From assembly GCF_910592395.1 (NCBI RefSeq), contig NC_088318.1:16864349-16928348 (forward strand): a stretch of 64,000 bases of DNA, written 5' to 3'. The stretch is from Lineus longissimus. Taxonomy: Eukaryota > Nemertea > Pilidiophora > Heteronemertea > Lineidae. A program made the translations under genes and the position numbers. The notes beneath the pieces are model-generated. The model was not told the origin of the DNA. It made no database searches and saw nothing but the letters and a program-made list of their open reading frames with translations. Of the stretch, positions 34,093-44,157 are shown in pieces (the first letter of the stretch is position 1; every line of letters starts with the position of its first letter).

Positions 34093-34099
34093 AAATAAA
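34093..34099 (+). promoter_or_regulatory. Polyadenylation signal of ninjurin copy 1
   Basis: AATAAA in ttggaaataaaggctg, about 55 bases after the TGA at 34038-34040 and before the minisatellite. Position and consensus fit. Confidence 0.6.
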
Positions 34100-34261
34100 G
34101 GCTGTGGAGCTTCTGGAAAACTCTTAAAGGTTTTTTCGGCTTACACAAATATGATGAATGACGAAAAACCCAAATGTGAAAAACGTCCTGTGGTTTTTTA
34201 CCACTTCGCTGAAAAACCTTCACGGCGGCCGTATTGGTGTTGGCCGAAAAACCATTAAAGG

Positions 34262-35285
34262 TATTTCAAAAGCTCAAAAGCCTGAACCTTTCTCAGAGTG
34301 TAGGCTGTTCCCCATTTTCAAAAGCTCAAAAGCCTGAACCTTTCTCAGAGTGTAGGCTGTTCTCCATTTTAAAAGCTCAAAAGACTGGACCTTTCTCAGA
34401 GTGTAGGCTGTTCTCCATTTTTAAAAGCTCAAAAGACTGGACCTTTCTCAGAGTGTAGGCTGTTCTCCATTTTAAAAGCTCAAAAGACTGGACCTTTCTC
34501 AGAGTGTAGGCTGTTCCCCATTTTCAAAAGCTCAAAAGACTGGACCTTTCTCAGAGTGTAGGCTGTTCCCCATTTTCAAAAGCTCAAAAGACTGGACCTT
34601 TCTCAGAGTGTAGGCTGTTCTCCATTTTAAAAGCTCAAAAGACTGGACCTTTCTCAGAGTGTAGGCTGTTCTCCATTTTTAAAAGCTCAAAAGACTGGAC
34701 CTTTCTCAGAGTGTAGGCTGTTCTCCATTTTAAAAGCTCAAAAGACTGGACCTTTCTCAGAGTGTAGGCTGTTCCCCATTTTCAAAAGCTCAAAAGCCTG
34801 AACCTTTCTCAGAGTGTAGGCTGTTCTCCATTTTCAAAAGCTCAAAAGACTGGACCTTTCTCAGAGTGTAGGCTGTTCCCCATTTTCAAAAGCTCAAAAG
34901 ACTGGACCTTTCTCAGAGTGTAGGCTGTTCCCCATTTTTAAAAGCTCAAAAGACTGGACCTTTCTCAGAGTGTAGGCTGTTCCCCATTTTCAAAAGCCCA
35001 AAAGCCTGAACCTTTCTCAGAGTGTAGGCTGTTCCCCATTTTCAAAAGCCCAAAAGCCTGAACCTTTCTAAGAGTGTAGGCTGTTCTCCATTTTTAAAAG
35101 CCCAAAAGCCTGAACCTTTCTCAGAGTGTAGGCTGTTCCCCATTTTCAAAAGCCCAAAAGCCTGGACCTTTCTCAGAGTGTAGGCTGTTCCCCATTTTCA
35201 AAAGCCCAAAAGCCTGAACCTTTCTCAGAGTGTAGGCTGTTCCCCATTTTCAAAGCTCAAAAGCCTGGACCTTTCTAAGAGTGTT
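34262..35285 (+). repeat. Minisatellite, ~52-bp unit, about 19 copies
   Basis: Unit: aaaagctcaaaagactggac, ctttctcagagtgtaggctg, ttctccatttt, with variants gcctgaacc for gactggacc, cccatttt for tccatttt, and gcccaaaag for gctcaaaag. About 19 full units end in a truncated one (ctaagagtgttc). Variant order suggests internal block expansion. It fills the space between the 3' ends of the two convergent ninjurin genes. Confidence 0.95.
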
Positions 35286-35854
35286 CTTCATGATAGCTTG
35301 TGGCCATGCTGCCAATGTCTCAATGATGGCATATTTTCTGGCGGGTATATATCGATATAACCAATGGCACCGTCCAAGAAGCCGAACAAGGGTTTATTTT
35401 GTGTTTGACCGTGCCGCTGGTCACAAGGAACATGGAGCAAGGACTCAACTGCACAACCAAACACTCTTTGAATGTAAACAATACTAGTTAGACTTCCATG
35501 TTAACTATGAGGCCGAAATTCAGTTGTGCACTCTAACATTAACTTGTAGAATGTTAATTTTTAACGTTCGTCAGGCATTATTTTAAAATTACTATACTAT
35601 ACATGTACACCATAAACAAAATATCGAAAGGCGGAGTATATTGCAAAACACTGGTTATATCTGGATGCTTTTGACTATGCACCAAACAACAAATCACATC
35701 ATTCAAAGGGACACGTAACAGTCAGTCATGTCAGGCCACACGGCCGTATAGTCATCACCACAACTTCGGATTCCTCCCTAAAAGTCCTTCCCACATTTTT
35801 TAAAACAATTTAATTTGTAACACGTTCAAAACCAATGGCCCGACAAGAGTTCCT
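35286..35854. other. Intergenic between convergent genes
   Basis: An open frame at 35281-35487 (68 aa, CGHAANVSMMAYFLAGIY) has no recognised domain and starts in the minisatellite edge, so it is not called. 35620-35680 (aaatatcgaaaggcggagta, then cactggttatatctggatg) repeats sequence at 17130-17185 upstream of ALAS exon 2. Confidence 0.5.
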
Positions 35855-37465
35855 TTAAGCCGAGAATACGGCTATCCCAACGTTGACTATCCCAACAACA
35901 AACGCTAAGTTATCACACACGTCCTGCAACGTGCTAGCCAGGCGGAGTTTCTGGTTGCGCCTTGTGACACGGTCTTCCATGTATTCTTCATCTTCGTCAT
36001 CATCATACTCGATATCTTCAACCGCCTGGACGAAAACCTGTAGTGATCTCTGAAAAAATGATTTAACAAATGCTTTACATTGTTTATGTATAACGGGTTA
36101 TTCAGAAACTAGTTTTTTTTCGCAAAACACTCTAAACGTCAACGCGAACACCTATCCCATTTTTCGACATACATGTAGTTAGTTATCGGGGGTCGAATAA
36201 TTGGATAGGCGTTAATGGATTTCATGGAATTTCGGAGGATTTTCGAAAACTCCCTTTTTCTGCGAGATGGACGCCCAGAAAGTATATAAAATTTGTGCCC
36301 GTCTCGGGCCAGCTTATATAAATATCTTGTGTAAAAAATGTCAGCACGGAGGCTGTTGTGCGTTTTACACGGTCTTGAATTTTGTAAGAACCATAAAAAA
36401 TATCCGTTGAATGAAAATTAACGTTTTAATCCGGATTGTCGTCATGAACAGCCATAAAATAGGCATAACTTGATCTCATTTTGAAGACGGGCATTTTAGG
36501 TGATAAGACATGTATATTCTTGCCAGTGGAGGGACAGGGGGGGGGATGCCCCCCAGAAGCCAAAGACGTATTTTTGACCATGTTTTTGGCCGAAAGATGT
36601 CAAAAAGTGACATTTTGGCCCCCTCCCCGCTCACAAGACCAAAAAGCTAGCTACACCCCTGCTTGCCTGATGCCAGGAAACAAGCCTGGGGAAACTAGCC
36701 AGCATGTTTTGTACGGACACTGCCTATAACTTTTTAAAAGCCATAAGTCGGACTAATTATTGGGCCTGTCTTTGTAGTTGTCGTTATTATAAGTCCATTT
36801 ACCCCCTTTTAGACTGGCAATACCATTACCATTATACACTTAATTGTTGGACTGCGAACAAGAAGCCATTAAATCTTGATGGCTCTGAACGGGTCAGTGC
36901 TGGGCACTGACCATGGCCTTGACCTAGAGTTCCAATAGAGTTCCTTTAAGGAACTTTTGAAGTTCTGGCAAAAGGGTGCTTACCATTTTATACTTAATGA
37001 TCAAAATAACTATCTGGCTGACAACCGATATCAACAGCATTGAAATTGTGGCAAATTTCAAGGTGATGTACTTCTGATCATTGTTAGGCAAAGAACCGAA
37101 GATGTCATTCTTTAATTGGGCAAGGTTACTACTGAGAAGCGAGATGGCGGCAAAGCTGAAATAAAAAGAAGACAGGGACGTTATGCTTGATAAAATATAC
37201 ATGTATATTATCCTTCATAAGAACAGTCCATGTACTACTCGTTGTACAAATCATATTTGGTAGTGTACTCGTTTTTGTGTGCCACCCGAAATATTTGGAT
37301 GTTATCTAGGCTTGACAAGCATCAAACTACATGTACTTACGAAGCGGCGGCCTCGTTTGATTCTGCCTGTCTGGCAGCCCCGGGGTCTTTCGCCCGAACG
37401 GGAGGCTTTTTGATTTCATCACCTTTATTGCGCCTTTGCCTAGTACCGCCAAGAGTATCAAGCAT
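35855..37465 (-). CDS. Ninjurin family protein (copy 2)
   Basis: Exons from high to low: 37341-37465, 36984-37155, 35855-36049; phases 2 and 0; 492 nt, 163 aa. Ninjurin core: SLLSSNLAQLKN, a membrane helix ISMLLISVVSQIVILIIKYK, and a second helix LAFVVGIVNVGIAVFSA at the C-terminus. The loop between them carries an acidic run EYDDDEDEEYMEDR, not present in copy 1. The N-terminus is basic with Pro and Arg (GGTRQRRNKGDEIKKPPVRA). Same length, exon count and intron phases as copy 1 but low sequence identity, so an old duplicate now in tail-to-tail orientation. Function expected: plasma membrane protein for adhesion and/or membrane rupture. Confidence 0.9.
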
Positions 37466-39586
37466 AGTATCGTTTATTCCCTGCCTTCACAATGATTCTG
37501 GTAAACCTGAAACTATAGAGATATTGCGTTTTAGTATTGTTTTACTGATCAATGATTAACTTGTAATCACCAGTCCACTCATTTGTGATCAATGCTAGAA
37601 TCTTAGACGAACAGGCAGGCTCCTCTATTCTTTTAGCGAGAATGCATCGAATATATACGTTAAAGACCATGCAGGTTCTAGGAAGTGTTTAAAGCTTACA
37701 GATTAGGTGATGTTTTATAGTGTCACATCGATATACATTAAAGGCCTGCAGTTAATACAAGCTAATACAAGCTAATACAATACGATCTAGATTCGTTTGA
37801 TGACTGGTTCCAGGTAATGTTTTATAAAGCCGATATACATGTATTACATCGATATACGTTATAGGCCAGGTTCCAGGTAGTTTTTTTTTATAAAGATGAT
37901 ACATTGAATTTCGATGTAGACTATTGATCTTGTATTCGGTAAGTCCATCATCATGTTATAGGCAACACATAACTCATTCAAACCCTAGTGCGATCATAAA
38001 ATTGAAAATGCTTTGCTAGTACATGTACATATAATGTATAGACATATAATGTATAGTTACCTTTCCCTTGAGCCAACTTAAGGAAAAAGAGAAATCTCTT
38101 GCAAATAGGTCACTCCTTTGCTTGCGTTCATATAACCAGTGAGAGCAGGAAGGAATATCCTTTTGTTTTTGAAGTCACTCCAAAAATGTTCCTATTCGTT
38201 GAAAAGTTCTTGACTTTGACTTCCCAGGCGAAACGAACAAGATAAATGTTCGTGCAAAAGTATACCAATCTTTAAAGCTAATTAACGGAATCGCTCACCC
38301 TGCATATTTTTCTGTTGTAACCGATTTGCCTCATTAGTTCGTAGTTTAAGGTCTCAGCTCTTTATTTGATCAGCCCTATAATTTGTCTGCCGATACGTTT
38401 TTTATGCCAACCTAACTAAACTGACCATTTTGGAACAAATTCAAAGAATGTCGGGTTTTTTTTAATAAATAGGCAGGTTTCGCAACCCTTTATATACGAA
38501 GAGCTACGAACAACGAAGTACGAAGTATGTAGTCCTAAATATACTTTATTGACGACCTTTTTCGACGGTCTCCCCGTTTCCTCGTACAAATTCGTACTGA
38601 AGATTATTTATGAGTGTCGCGTAAATGAATGAGCACATGGCTTGATGACACGGAAGACCTTCGTCGTTCGTACTTAGCCGTTCGTAGGGGTTGAGAAACC
38701 TGCCTTATACCTTGTAGCTGCCAAACCCCGAAAATCCTCGAAAGGGAAGAGTCTGGCAGGTTCATAAGTTTTTTGAAAGTTATGGTGATTTTTGCACACG
38801 ATTACTAATCCTGGCTCAACCCTGTTGTCGCAACTATGGCTTTCACTTAGAAAAAATGTACTCACGACATGTATTTCAGACATGTATCTAAAAATAGTTA
38901 AAACAGAAACACGACGCTAAACTCTAAATTTGCTATATGTTTTTAAAAATAAGAAATTGACTACGTATATTGTTGTAGATTTCTATTTTTCTCAGTATGT
39001 TTTGAACGAAGGAACTGAAATAACAGCTAGCTGAACAATGGGCACAACGTCAACTGAGAGGAAAATACTGTTAGTCTCAAGTTAATCAACTCGTCCGCAT
39101 ATCGGTGGAATTAAACTTTCTCGTTTGTAGATGCACACCAGTCGTCGAGTTTTTGCTACATGCTCTAATAGACCGATCCATAATTATGAGGGCTTTGGGA
39201 ATGTAGTTATTTGCAAACAATTTTTCAAGTTATCTCATTGTTTCAAACCATAATGACTGTATTTCACTTTAGTATTTCATCGTGGTACGTGGTACTTCTT
39301 TGCAACAAAGCATTTTGTATTCAAACCAACAGCTTTATTATGCATGCAAATAAAACCACCTGTTTTTATCTTAACCTAGGAAAACTTCCCAAAATCTTTT
39401 CAATGCCATAGAAGTCGTGCAAATCCATGGTTTGAAAACCACAGGAAGTTGACGCTTTCATTCTTTCTATCACAGATTTATTGTTTGAACCAATGATATC
39501 ATTTCAAATAATTTTGACCAATGATTAAATTCCCACATGGCGCCTCATAAAACACCAGCCGGCCGTTGTAGAAACTAGCCAAGAAA
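37466..39586. other. Intergenic / GPCR upstream region
   Basis: No gene supported. 37735-37900 has near-tandem segments (ataaagccgatatacatgta, aggccaggttccaggtagt). gctaatacaa is repeated at 37753-37785. AT-rich. 39480-39586 includes ccaatgatatcattt and ccaatgatt just upstream of the first GPCR, possible CCAAT boxes, unverified. Confidence 0.45.
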
Positions 39587-40618
39587 ATGTCACCATTGGA
39601 AACGCGGACAGCCACCATTGAAGGGCAGGCAATGGAGATACCACTTATTCGAAAATTTCTCGATTTTACTGAAAGCTACATCATGATAATGATCATCTCT
39701 GTCGGCATTTTTGGAAACACACTGTCATTTATCATTTTCGTTCGAGTGAGAAAGAGGGCCGATGCGTTCGTACAATATCTCTGTGCCTTGGCCGTGTCGG
39801 ACACTGCAGTGATACTAGTTCTTGGGGTCGCCGACTGGGTCGCATACGGTCTAAAATACCTCACAGGTGGCGATATCAGTTTCAACTTTATGACTTACAG
39901 CAGTGTGACATGCAAACTCCAGGCAGCGACTGTGCAGTGTTTTATGTGCATTTCGGCTTGGATTATTGTCTCATTTAGTCTGGAGCGTGCCTACGTCGTA
40001 TGGTTTCCTCTGAAGCGCACTACAATCACACCAGCAAAGAGACTGAAGTTAATTATAATAATATTTGTACTATTCGTACTATTAACCCTTCATCGTCTAT
40101 TCCTGATTGACATAGATCCAGGACCACCAACACTCTGCTACTACAAAGATCAAAACATCGGTCTCATTCTGTGGCAATTCGAAATAGCTTTGTATAACTA
40201 CGCGCCCTGCATCCTTATACTCATTGCAAATATCTTAATTCTAATCGCCGTGTATCTCTCCAAACACGAAGACCTTGGGAGAACAAGGAATAAGACGCGG
40301 AACGAAGCAAGACTTTTGATTTCATTACTTCTCGTTTCTTCACTGTATGTAATCCTTTTGATGCCGTTGTCGACCTTGTTTACATATCTCACGGAAGAGA
40401 AGGACAATCTCGAACCGGAGCAGGCAACATTGCTATATTACTTAGTAAAGTTGTTAACGCAAGTCAGTGTCGTAAACTATTGTCACAATTTCATTATTTA
40501 TGGCTGTACTTTGCCTTTTTACCACCAAGAGGCACTTGTAATTTTCAGCATGTTGCGGCGAGTTACATTGCCCGTGTGCGGGAGCGAAATTTTTTTCTGC
40601 AGGATACTTCTGCCATAG
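39587..40618 (+). CDS. Class A (rhodopsin-like) GPCR, paralogue 1, C-terminus altered by a transposon
   Basis: Intronless, 343 aa. Seven hydrophobic segments. TM1 GIFGNTLSF (N1.50), TM2 LAVSDTAVIL (D2.50), Cys at the top of TM3 (VTCKLQAA) and in the second extracellular loop (PTLCYY) for the conserved disulfide, TM3 end LERAYVVWFP replacing DRY by ERA, TM6 LLMPLS without the usual CWxP, TM7 NFIIY replacing NPxxY. Ligand unknown; the fold suggests a peptide-receptor-like orphan. Start: ATG aligned with MSxxE starts of the paralogues at 44158 and 46639. The last codons after VTLPV are read from the transposon inserted at 40578 (CGSEIFFCRILLP). The flank beyond the transposon would have encoded SHLRNS and a stop. 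The 7TM body is intact, so the receptor may still work. Confidence 0.88.
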   Translation: MSPLETRTATIEGQAMEIPLIRKFLDFTESYIMIMIISVGIFGNTLSFIIFVRVRKRADAFVQYLCALAVSDTAVILVLGVADWVAYGLKYLTGGDISFNFMTYSSVTCKLQAATVQCFMCISAWIIVSFSLERAYVVWFPLKRTTITPAKRLKLIIIIFVLFVLLTLHRLFLIDIDPGPPTLCYYKDQNIGLILWQFEIALYNYAPCILILIANILILIAVYLSKHEDLGRTRNKTRNEARLLISLLLVSSLYVILLMPLSTLFTYLTEEKDNLEPEQATLLYYLVKLLTQVSVVNYCHNFIIYGCTLPFYHQEALVIFSMLRRVTLPVCGSEIFFCRILLP

Positions 40619-41517
40619 TGTACATCTGACAGCCAATCAGAATTCAAGGAAAGCACGTGTCTTTGTTGACATCATCTTTCCACATGGCGCAATAATGTCA
40701 ACAATGCCACGTGTTCTGATAATCTTGGAAAGAACAAGTTAGCAAATGGTTAGAGGAGTATATTAGCTAAAATATATTTATTTGCAGTATCTTAACATGT
40801 ATTTTCATTGTCGAGTGGACTGTATTTATTGGACTTGTCTGTTAAAGGCGCACTGTGCTCGGCAAAATAGCCGAGGTTGAATGTTTATCTGTCAACCGTG
40901 TAACTAGTTCTGCTGTATATGCATAGGTGGCGCCACCATTCAATTTATTTTGTTTGCTTGTCAAAATGTGTTTTATACAATGGCCCTTCAACAATGTTCA
41001 AACTACCAAAATAGGCCTGATACCTTCAACAGCAGACATCGGATACACTGTCCCTTTAATAATTATCAACATTGGCAACTGTCAGTGTCACTGCCCCTTA
41101 AAATTTCACAAATCGCGAGACATCGGATACACTGTCCCTTTAATAATTATCAACATTGGCAACACTGTCAGTGTCACTGCCCCTTAAAATTTCACAAATC
41201 AATGCATGCATTGCAATGTAGCGATCAGATCAGCTGATGCCTCTTTTGTACGCATAATATCATCAATTTTACAATGAATCTGTGCAATTCATTCCTAAAC
41301 ATTACGACACAAACCTTGAGTTGAGCATAATTGGGGTCAGACAATGAACTATTGTCACATTCACAGTTGAAGTGGCACTCGGCATGCGACTCGGTATCGT
41401 CCATTGTATTTGCATTATCATGCATAAATAAACAGTGTGACGTCAAAGATCGCGCCAATTGTGATTGGCTGTCAGATGTACACTGTGGCAGAAGTATCCT
41501 GCAGAAAAAAATTTCGC
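40578..41517 (-). mobile_element. MULE-like non-autonomous transposon, copy 2, in GPCR 3' end
   Basis: A 940-bp copy of the element at 28517-29465, in inverted orientation. Perfect 9-bp target duplication tgcccgtgt at 40569-40577 and 41518-41526. The left end is gcgggagcgaaattttttt, so it has six more bases (gcggga) than the right end aaatttcgc. The internal attattaaagggacagtgta duplication is present as in copy 1. The two copies are highly similar along their length, which suggests recent activity. Confidence 0.82.
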
Positions 41518-41526
41518 TGCCCGTGT

Positions 41527-42199
41527 CGCATCTGAGAAATTCATAATGAGAATCTAATAAGTACAGACTGTCAAGTTGCCTTCATTGGTATTCGAACCGC
41601 ATATCTTTGGATTGCCGATGTAACGTTTGTTTTGTCCATAAAGTTGGCCGAAAATGTTTTTTGCCAGTGCAAGAAACTGTCAGAAAAGTTTTGAGTCTCA
41701 ACCTTGACGGAAAATACTGACAGCAGCAATATATATTGACGGAACTTTGGGCTTCACCAAGTACAAATATATTCGCGATATGTATTTTGAGCATGTCTTA
41801 AAATAGCAAAATGACCACTGTCATGACTTTGTGTGATGTTATAATATAGTCTGTAGCTGTATATTAAATGCGTATTATTTTTATCCTCAGTGTGTATCAA
41901 GCGAGGAAACTTCAGAAATAGCAGCTTACCAACATCCACAACGTACGGCATTTCTTTCGGGGGTCGAGAGAAACTGTCGATTGATCGAGGGAGATACGCT
42001 TCTTCCAGGAATTAAAGGGCGTGGATATGTGGATCCCTAGCACATTCAATGCTAAAAATTTAAAATTCACAACATCATTATTCAAAAGAATAGGAATTCG
42101 TTCGTTGAAGAACTTGATATTTAAAACCGAATTTGATATTTTTCCAATCACGTGTATGTAGGTGTAAATACGCATTGTAGATGTAAACGGTATCAGGCT
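41527..42199. other. GPCR1 3' flank, no gene
   Basis: The first ~20 bases are the displaced end of the GPCR1 reading frame (cgcatctgagaaattcataa). The rest is AT-rich without recognisable features. Confidence 0.5.
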
Positions 42200-42819
42200 G
42201 TTTCGCTACATTGCCAGTTCGCTACCAGTCGTTTCGCTACATGTGGCGGTCGTTTCGCTACATGGTAGGTCGTTTCGCTACATGGGTGGAGTCGTTTCGC
42301 TACATGATGGGTACGGTCGTTTCGCTACATGGAGGACGTTTCGCTACATGGGTGGAGTCGTTTCGCTACATGGATGTAGGTAATTTCGCTACATCGTAGG
42401 TCGTTTCGCTACATGGGTGGAGTCATTATTTTTTCAAGTTTGTGCTAAACTCCGGGCTAAATATTTGTTGTGAATTTAGGGAAAAAATGCTCGAGTATAC
42501 TACAATCAAGATGTACAGACCGGGGGAGCTGGCGGTACGTACCCATAAGTCTTTGCGGTAGTCTCGCGCGTACCGGATATAACCCATCAAGCTTTTCTCC
42601 TTCAGAGAAATACTGCGTTGCGCTCAAGTGCCTTATAAGGCTCGGCGGAAAGCCCCCCACATGGCACTTTCAAAGTCAATAACGATGTTATCGACGCGAA
42701 CCTCTCCGACAATCTCCTTCAACCTTTGCAAGATTGCTTTATAATTGCGCCGTTTGCAAGCCGAGTTCTTGGACTTTCCGCCAAATTGCTTGGGTCCAGT
42801 GGAACAGACATCCTGTGAT

Positions 42820-42965
42820 GTTGATGCCTGGAAATACTCGGCGGAAAGCGACCGGCAAAGTTTAAACGTGGCATCAGCGTACCAGGTCTTTGCTTTACTC
42901 AGGAGGTGGATTTGTTCATCTGTTGCGAAGATGAAATGCCGGCGATCTCGGACATTAATGTCAGC
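42820..42965 (-). pseudogene. MULE transposase fragment (first catalytic Asp region)
   Basis: On the minus strand the spacer reads RRHFIFATDEQIHLLSKA, then TWYADATFKLCRSLS. The W.ADATFK motif carries the first catalytic Asp of MULE transposases. It is not continuous with the rest of the transposase: after SLSAEYFQ the frame meets unrelated sequence. A broken fragment. Confidence 0.7.
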
Positions 42966-42977
42966 TAAAAAACAGTT

Positions 42978-43131
42978 GCCCCTCGCGTTTGCATTGATGT
43001 CCGGCCGAAAGAAGCGCAATTATAAAGCAATCTTGCAAAGGTTGAAGGAGATTGTCGGAGAGGTTCGCGTCGATAACATCGTTATTGACTTTGAAAGTGC
43101 CATGTGGGGGGCTTTCCGCCGAGCCTTATAA
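42978..43131 (+). pseudogene. MULE transposase fragment (second catalytic Asp region)
   Basis: The plus strand reads QLPLAFALMSGRKKRNYKA, then ILQRLKEIVGE, then VDNIVIDFESAMWGAFRRAL. LxFALMSGRKKxxY and the xxDFE motif (second catalytic Asp) are typical of MULE transposases. The same sequence from RNYKA onward is repeated on the minus strand in the left arm (42633-42750). Frame is lost after RRAL. Confidence 0.7.
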
Positions 43132-43568
43132 GGCACTTGAGCGCAACGCAGTATTTCTCTGAAGGAGAAAAGCTTGATGGGTTATATCCGGTACGCGCGA
43201 GACTACCGCAAAGACTTATGGGTACGTACCGCCAGCTCCCCCGGTCTGTACATCTTGATTGTAGTATACTCGAGCATTTTTTCCCTAAATTCACAACAAA
43301 TATTTAGCCCGGAGTTTAGCACAAACTTGAAAAAATAATGACTCCACCCATGTAGCGAAACGACCTACGATGTAGCGAAATTACCTACATCCATGTAGCG
43401 AAACGACTCCACCCATGTAGCGAAACGTCCTCCATGTAGCGAAACGACCGTACCCATCATGTAGCGAAACGACTCCACCCATGTAGCGAAACGACCTACC
43501 ATGTAGCGAAACGACCGCCACATGTAGCGAAACGACTGGTAGCGAACTGGCAATGTAGCGAAACGACA

Positions 43569-44157
43569 GTAAACCACTCTACTGACTGAGCTAAGAGCTG
43601 AGTAGGAATGATGCCACCACAACATCTAGTTCACAACCGCCATCTTATTACTATATACAAGTTGAACACACCAGCTAGGTGTGGTCTGTTGCCTTCTTTA
43701 TAATGTGTATCGACGTTCGCTCGGCTAATATACATTTCTCCGTATTTCCTCTTGTACATGAGATTGTACTTCTAAAGCATAACGACCACGCATTCCAAAG
43801 GAGCTAATCGCGAAGTGCCCCATTTTCACAGATTGGGAACATCACCAAACACTAAGATCTCTTAATCATAATGACCATCTCTCGGCGACTACAAGAAGTT
43901 CTCGTGGTCTCATACTTCCTTTAACGGGTTATATCGATAAGATGCCAGAACCTGGAAGTCAAGATCACTCGGAGAAGGCAAGGCATTTTTCTAGGTCGAC
44001 CTGGCAAATGAGGTGATGACCAAAGAGTCATGACAGTTCTAGACCCTCGATAAATTTCCAGAAAACAATTTGGAATCGCATTCTCAATCCTTGTGGCTGC
44101 ATATATGGTCTGCAGGTGTTGGTTTTTCGTATAAATATCAAGACAGCGCCAGAGAAC
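43569..44157. other. Intergenic / GPCR2 5' region
   Basis: No gene supported. The open frame extends 42 bp upstream of the chosen GPCR2 start, from a GTG, but alignment with the paralogues favours the ATG at 44158. Confidence 0.5.

Larger units (their letters stand above)
42200..43568. mobile_element. Foldback element with ~550-bp arms, MULE-derived
   Basis: A giant inverted repeat: arm 42200-42751 is the reverse complement of 43014-43567, with a ~260-bp spacer. The outer ~220 bp of each arm consists of about 11 spaced copies of gtttcgctacat(g) (reverse: atgtagcgaaac). The inner part of the arms encodes the second half of a MULE-type transposase and its downstream flank. Possible flanking repeat gtaaac on both sides is weak. 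The segment 42470-42650 recurs as inverted copies at 53640-53800 and 54017-54146. Confidence 0.85.

Noticed and set aside
34262-35285. CRISPR-like regular repeat array
   Set aside because: The units are contiguous and near-identical with no unique spacers, and the genome is eukaryotic. It is a minisatellite.
35281-35487. 68-residue open frame after the minisatellite
   Set aside because: Begins at the array edge and has no recognisable domain or splice partner.
39587-40618. GPCR paralogue 1 as a pseudogene
   Set aside because: All seven membrane segments are intact and the transposon changes only the last residues, so it is kept as a coding gene with an altered tail.
42211-42425. Spaced 12-mer repeats as a CRISPR array
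   Set aside because: Spacers are 4-12 bases, repeated between units, and the array is mirrored in a transposon arm.
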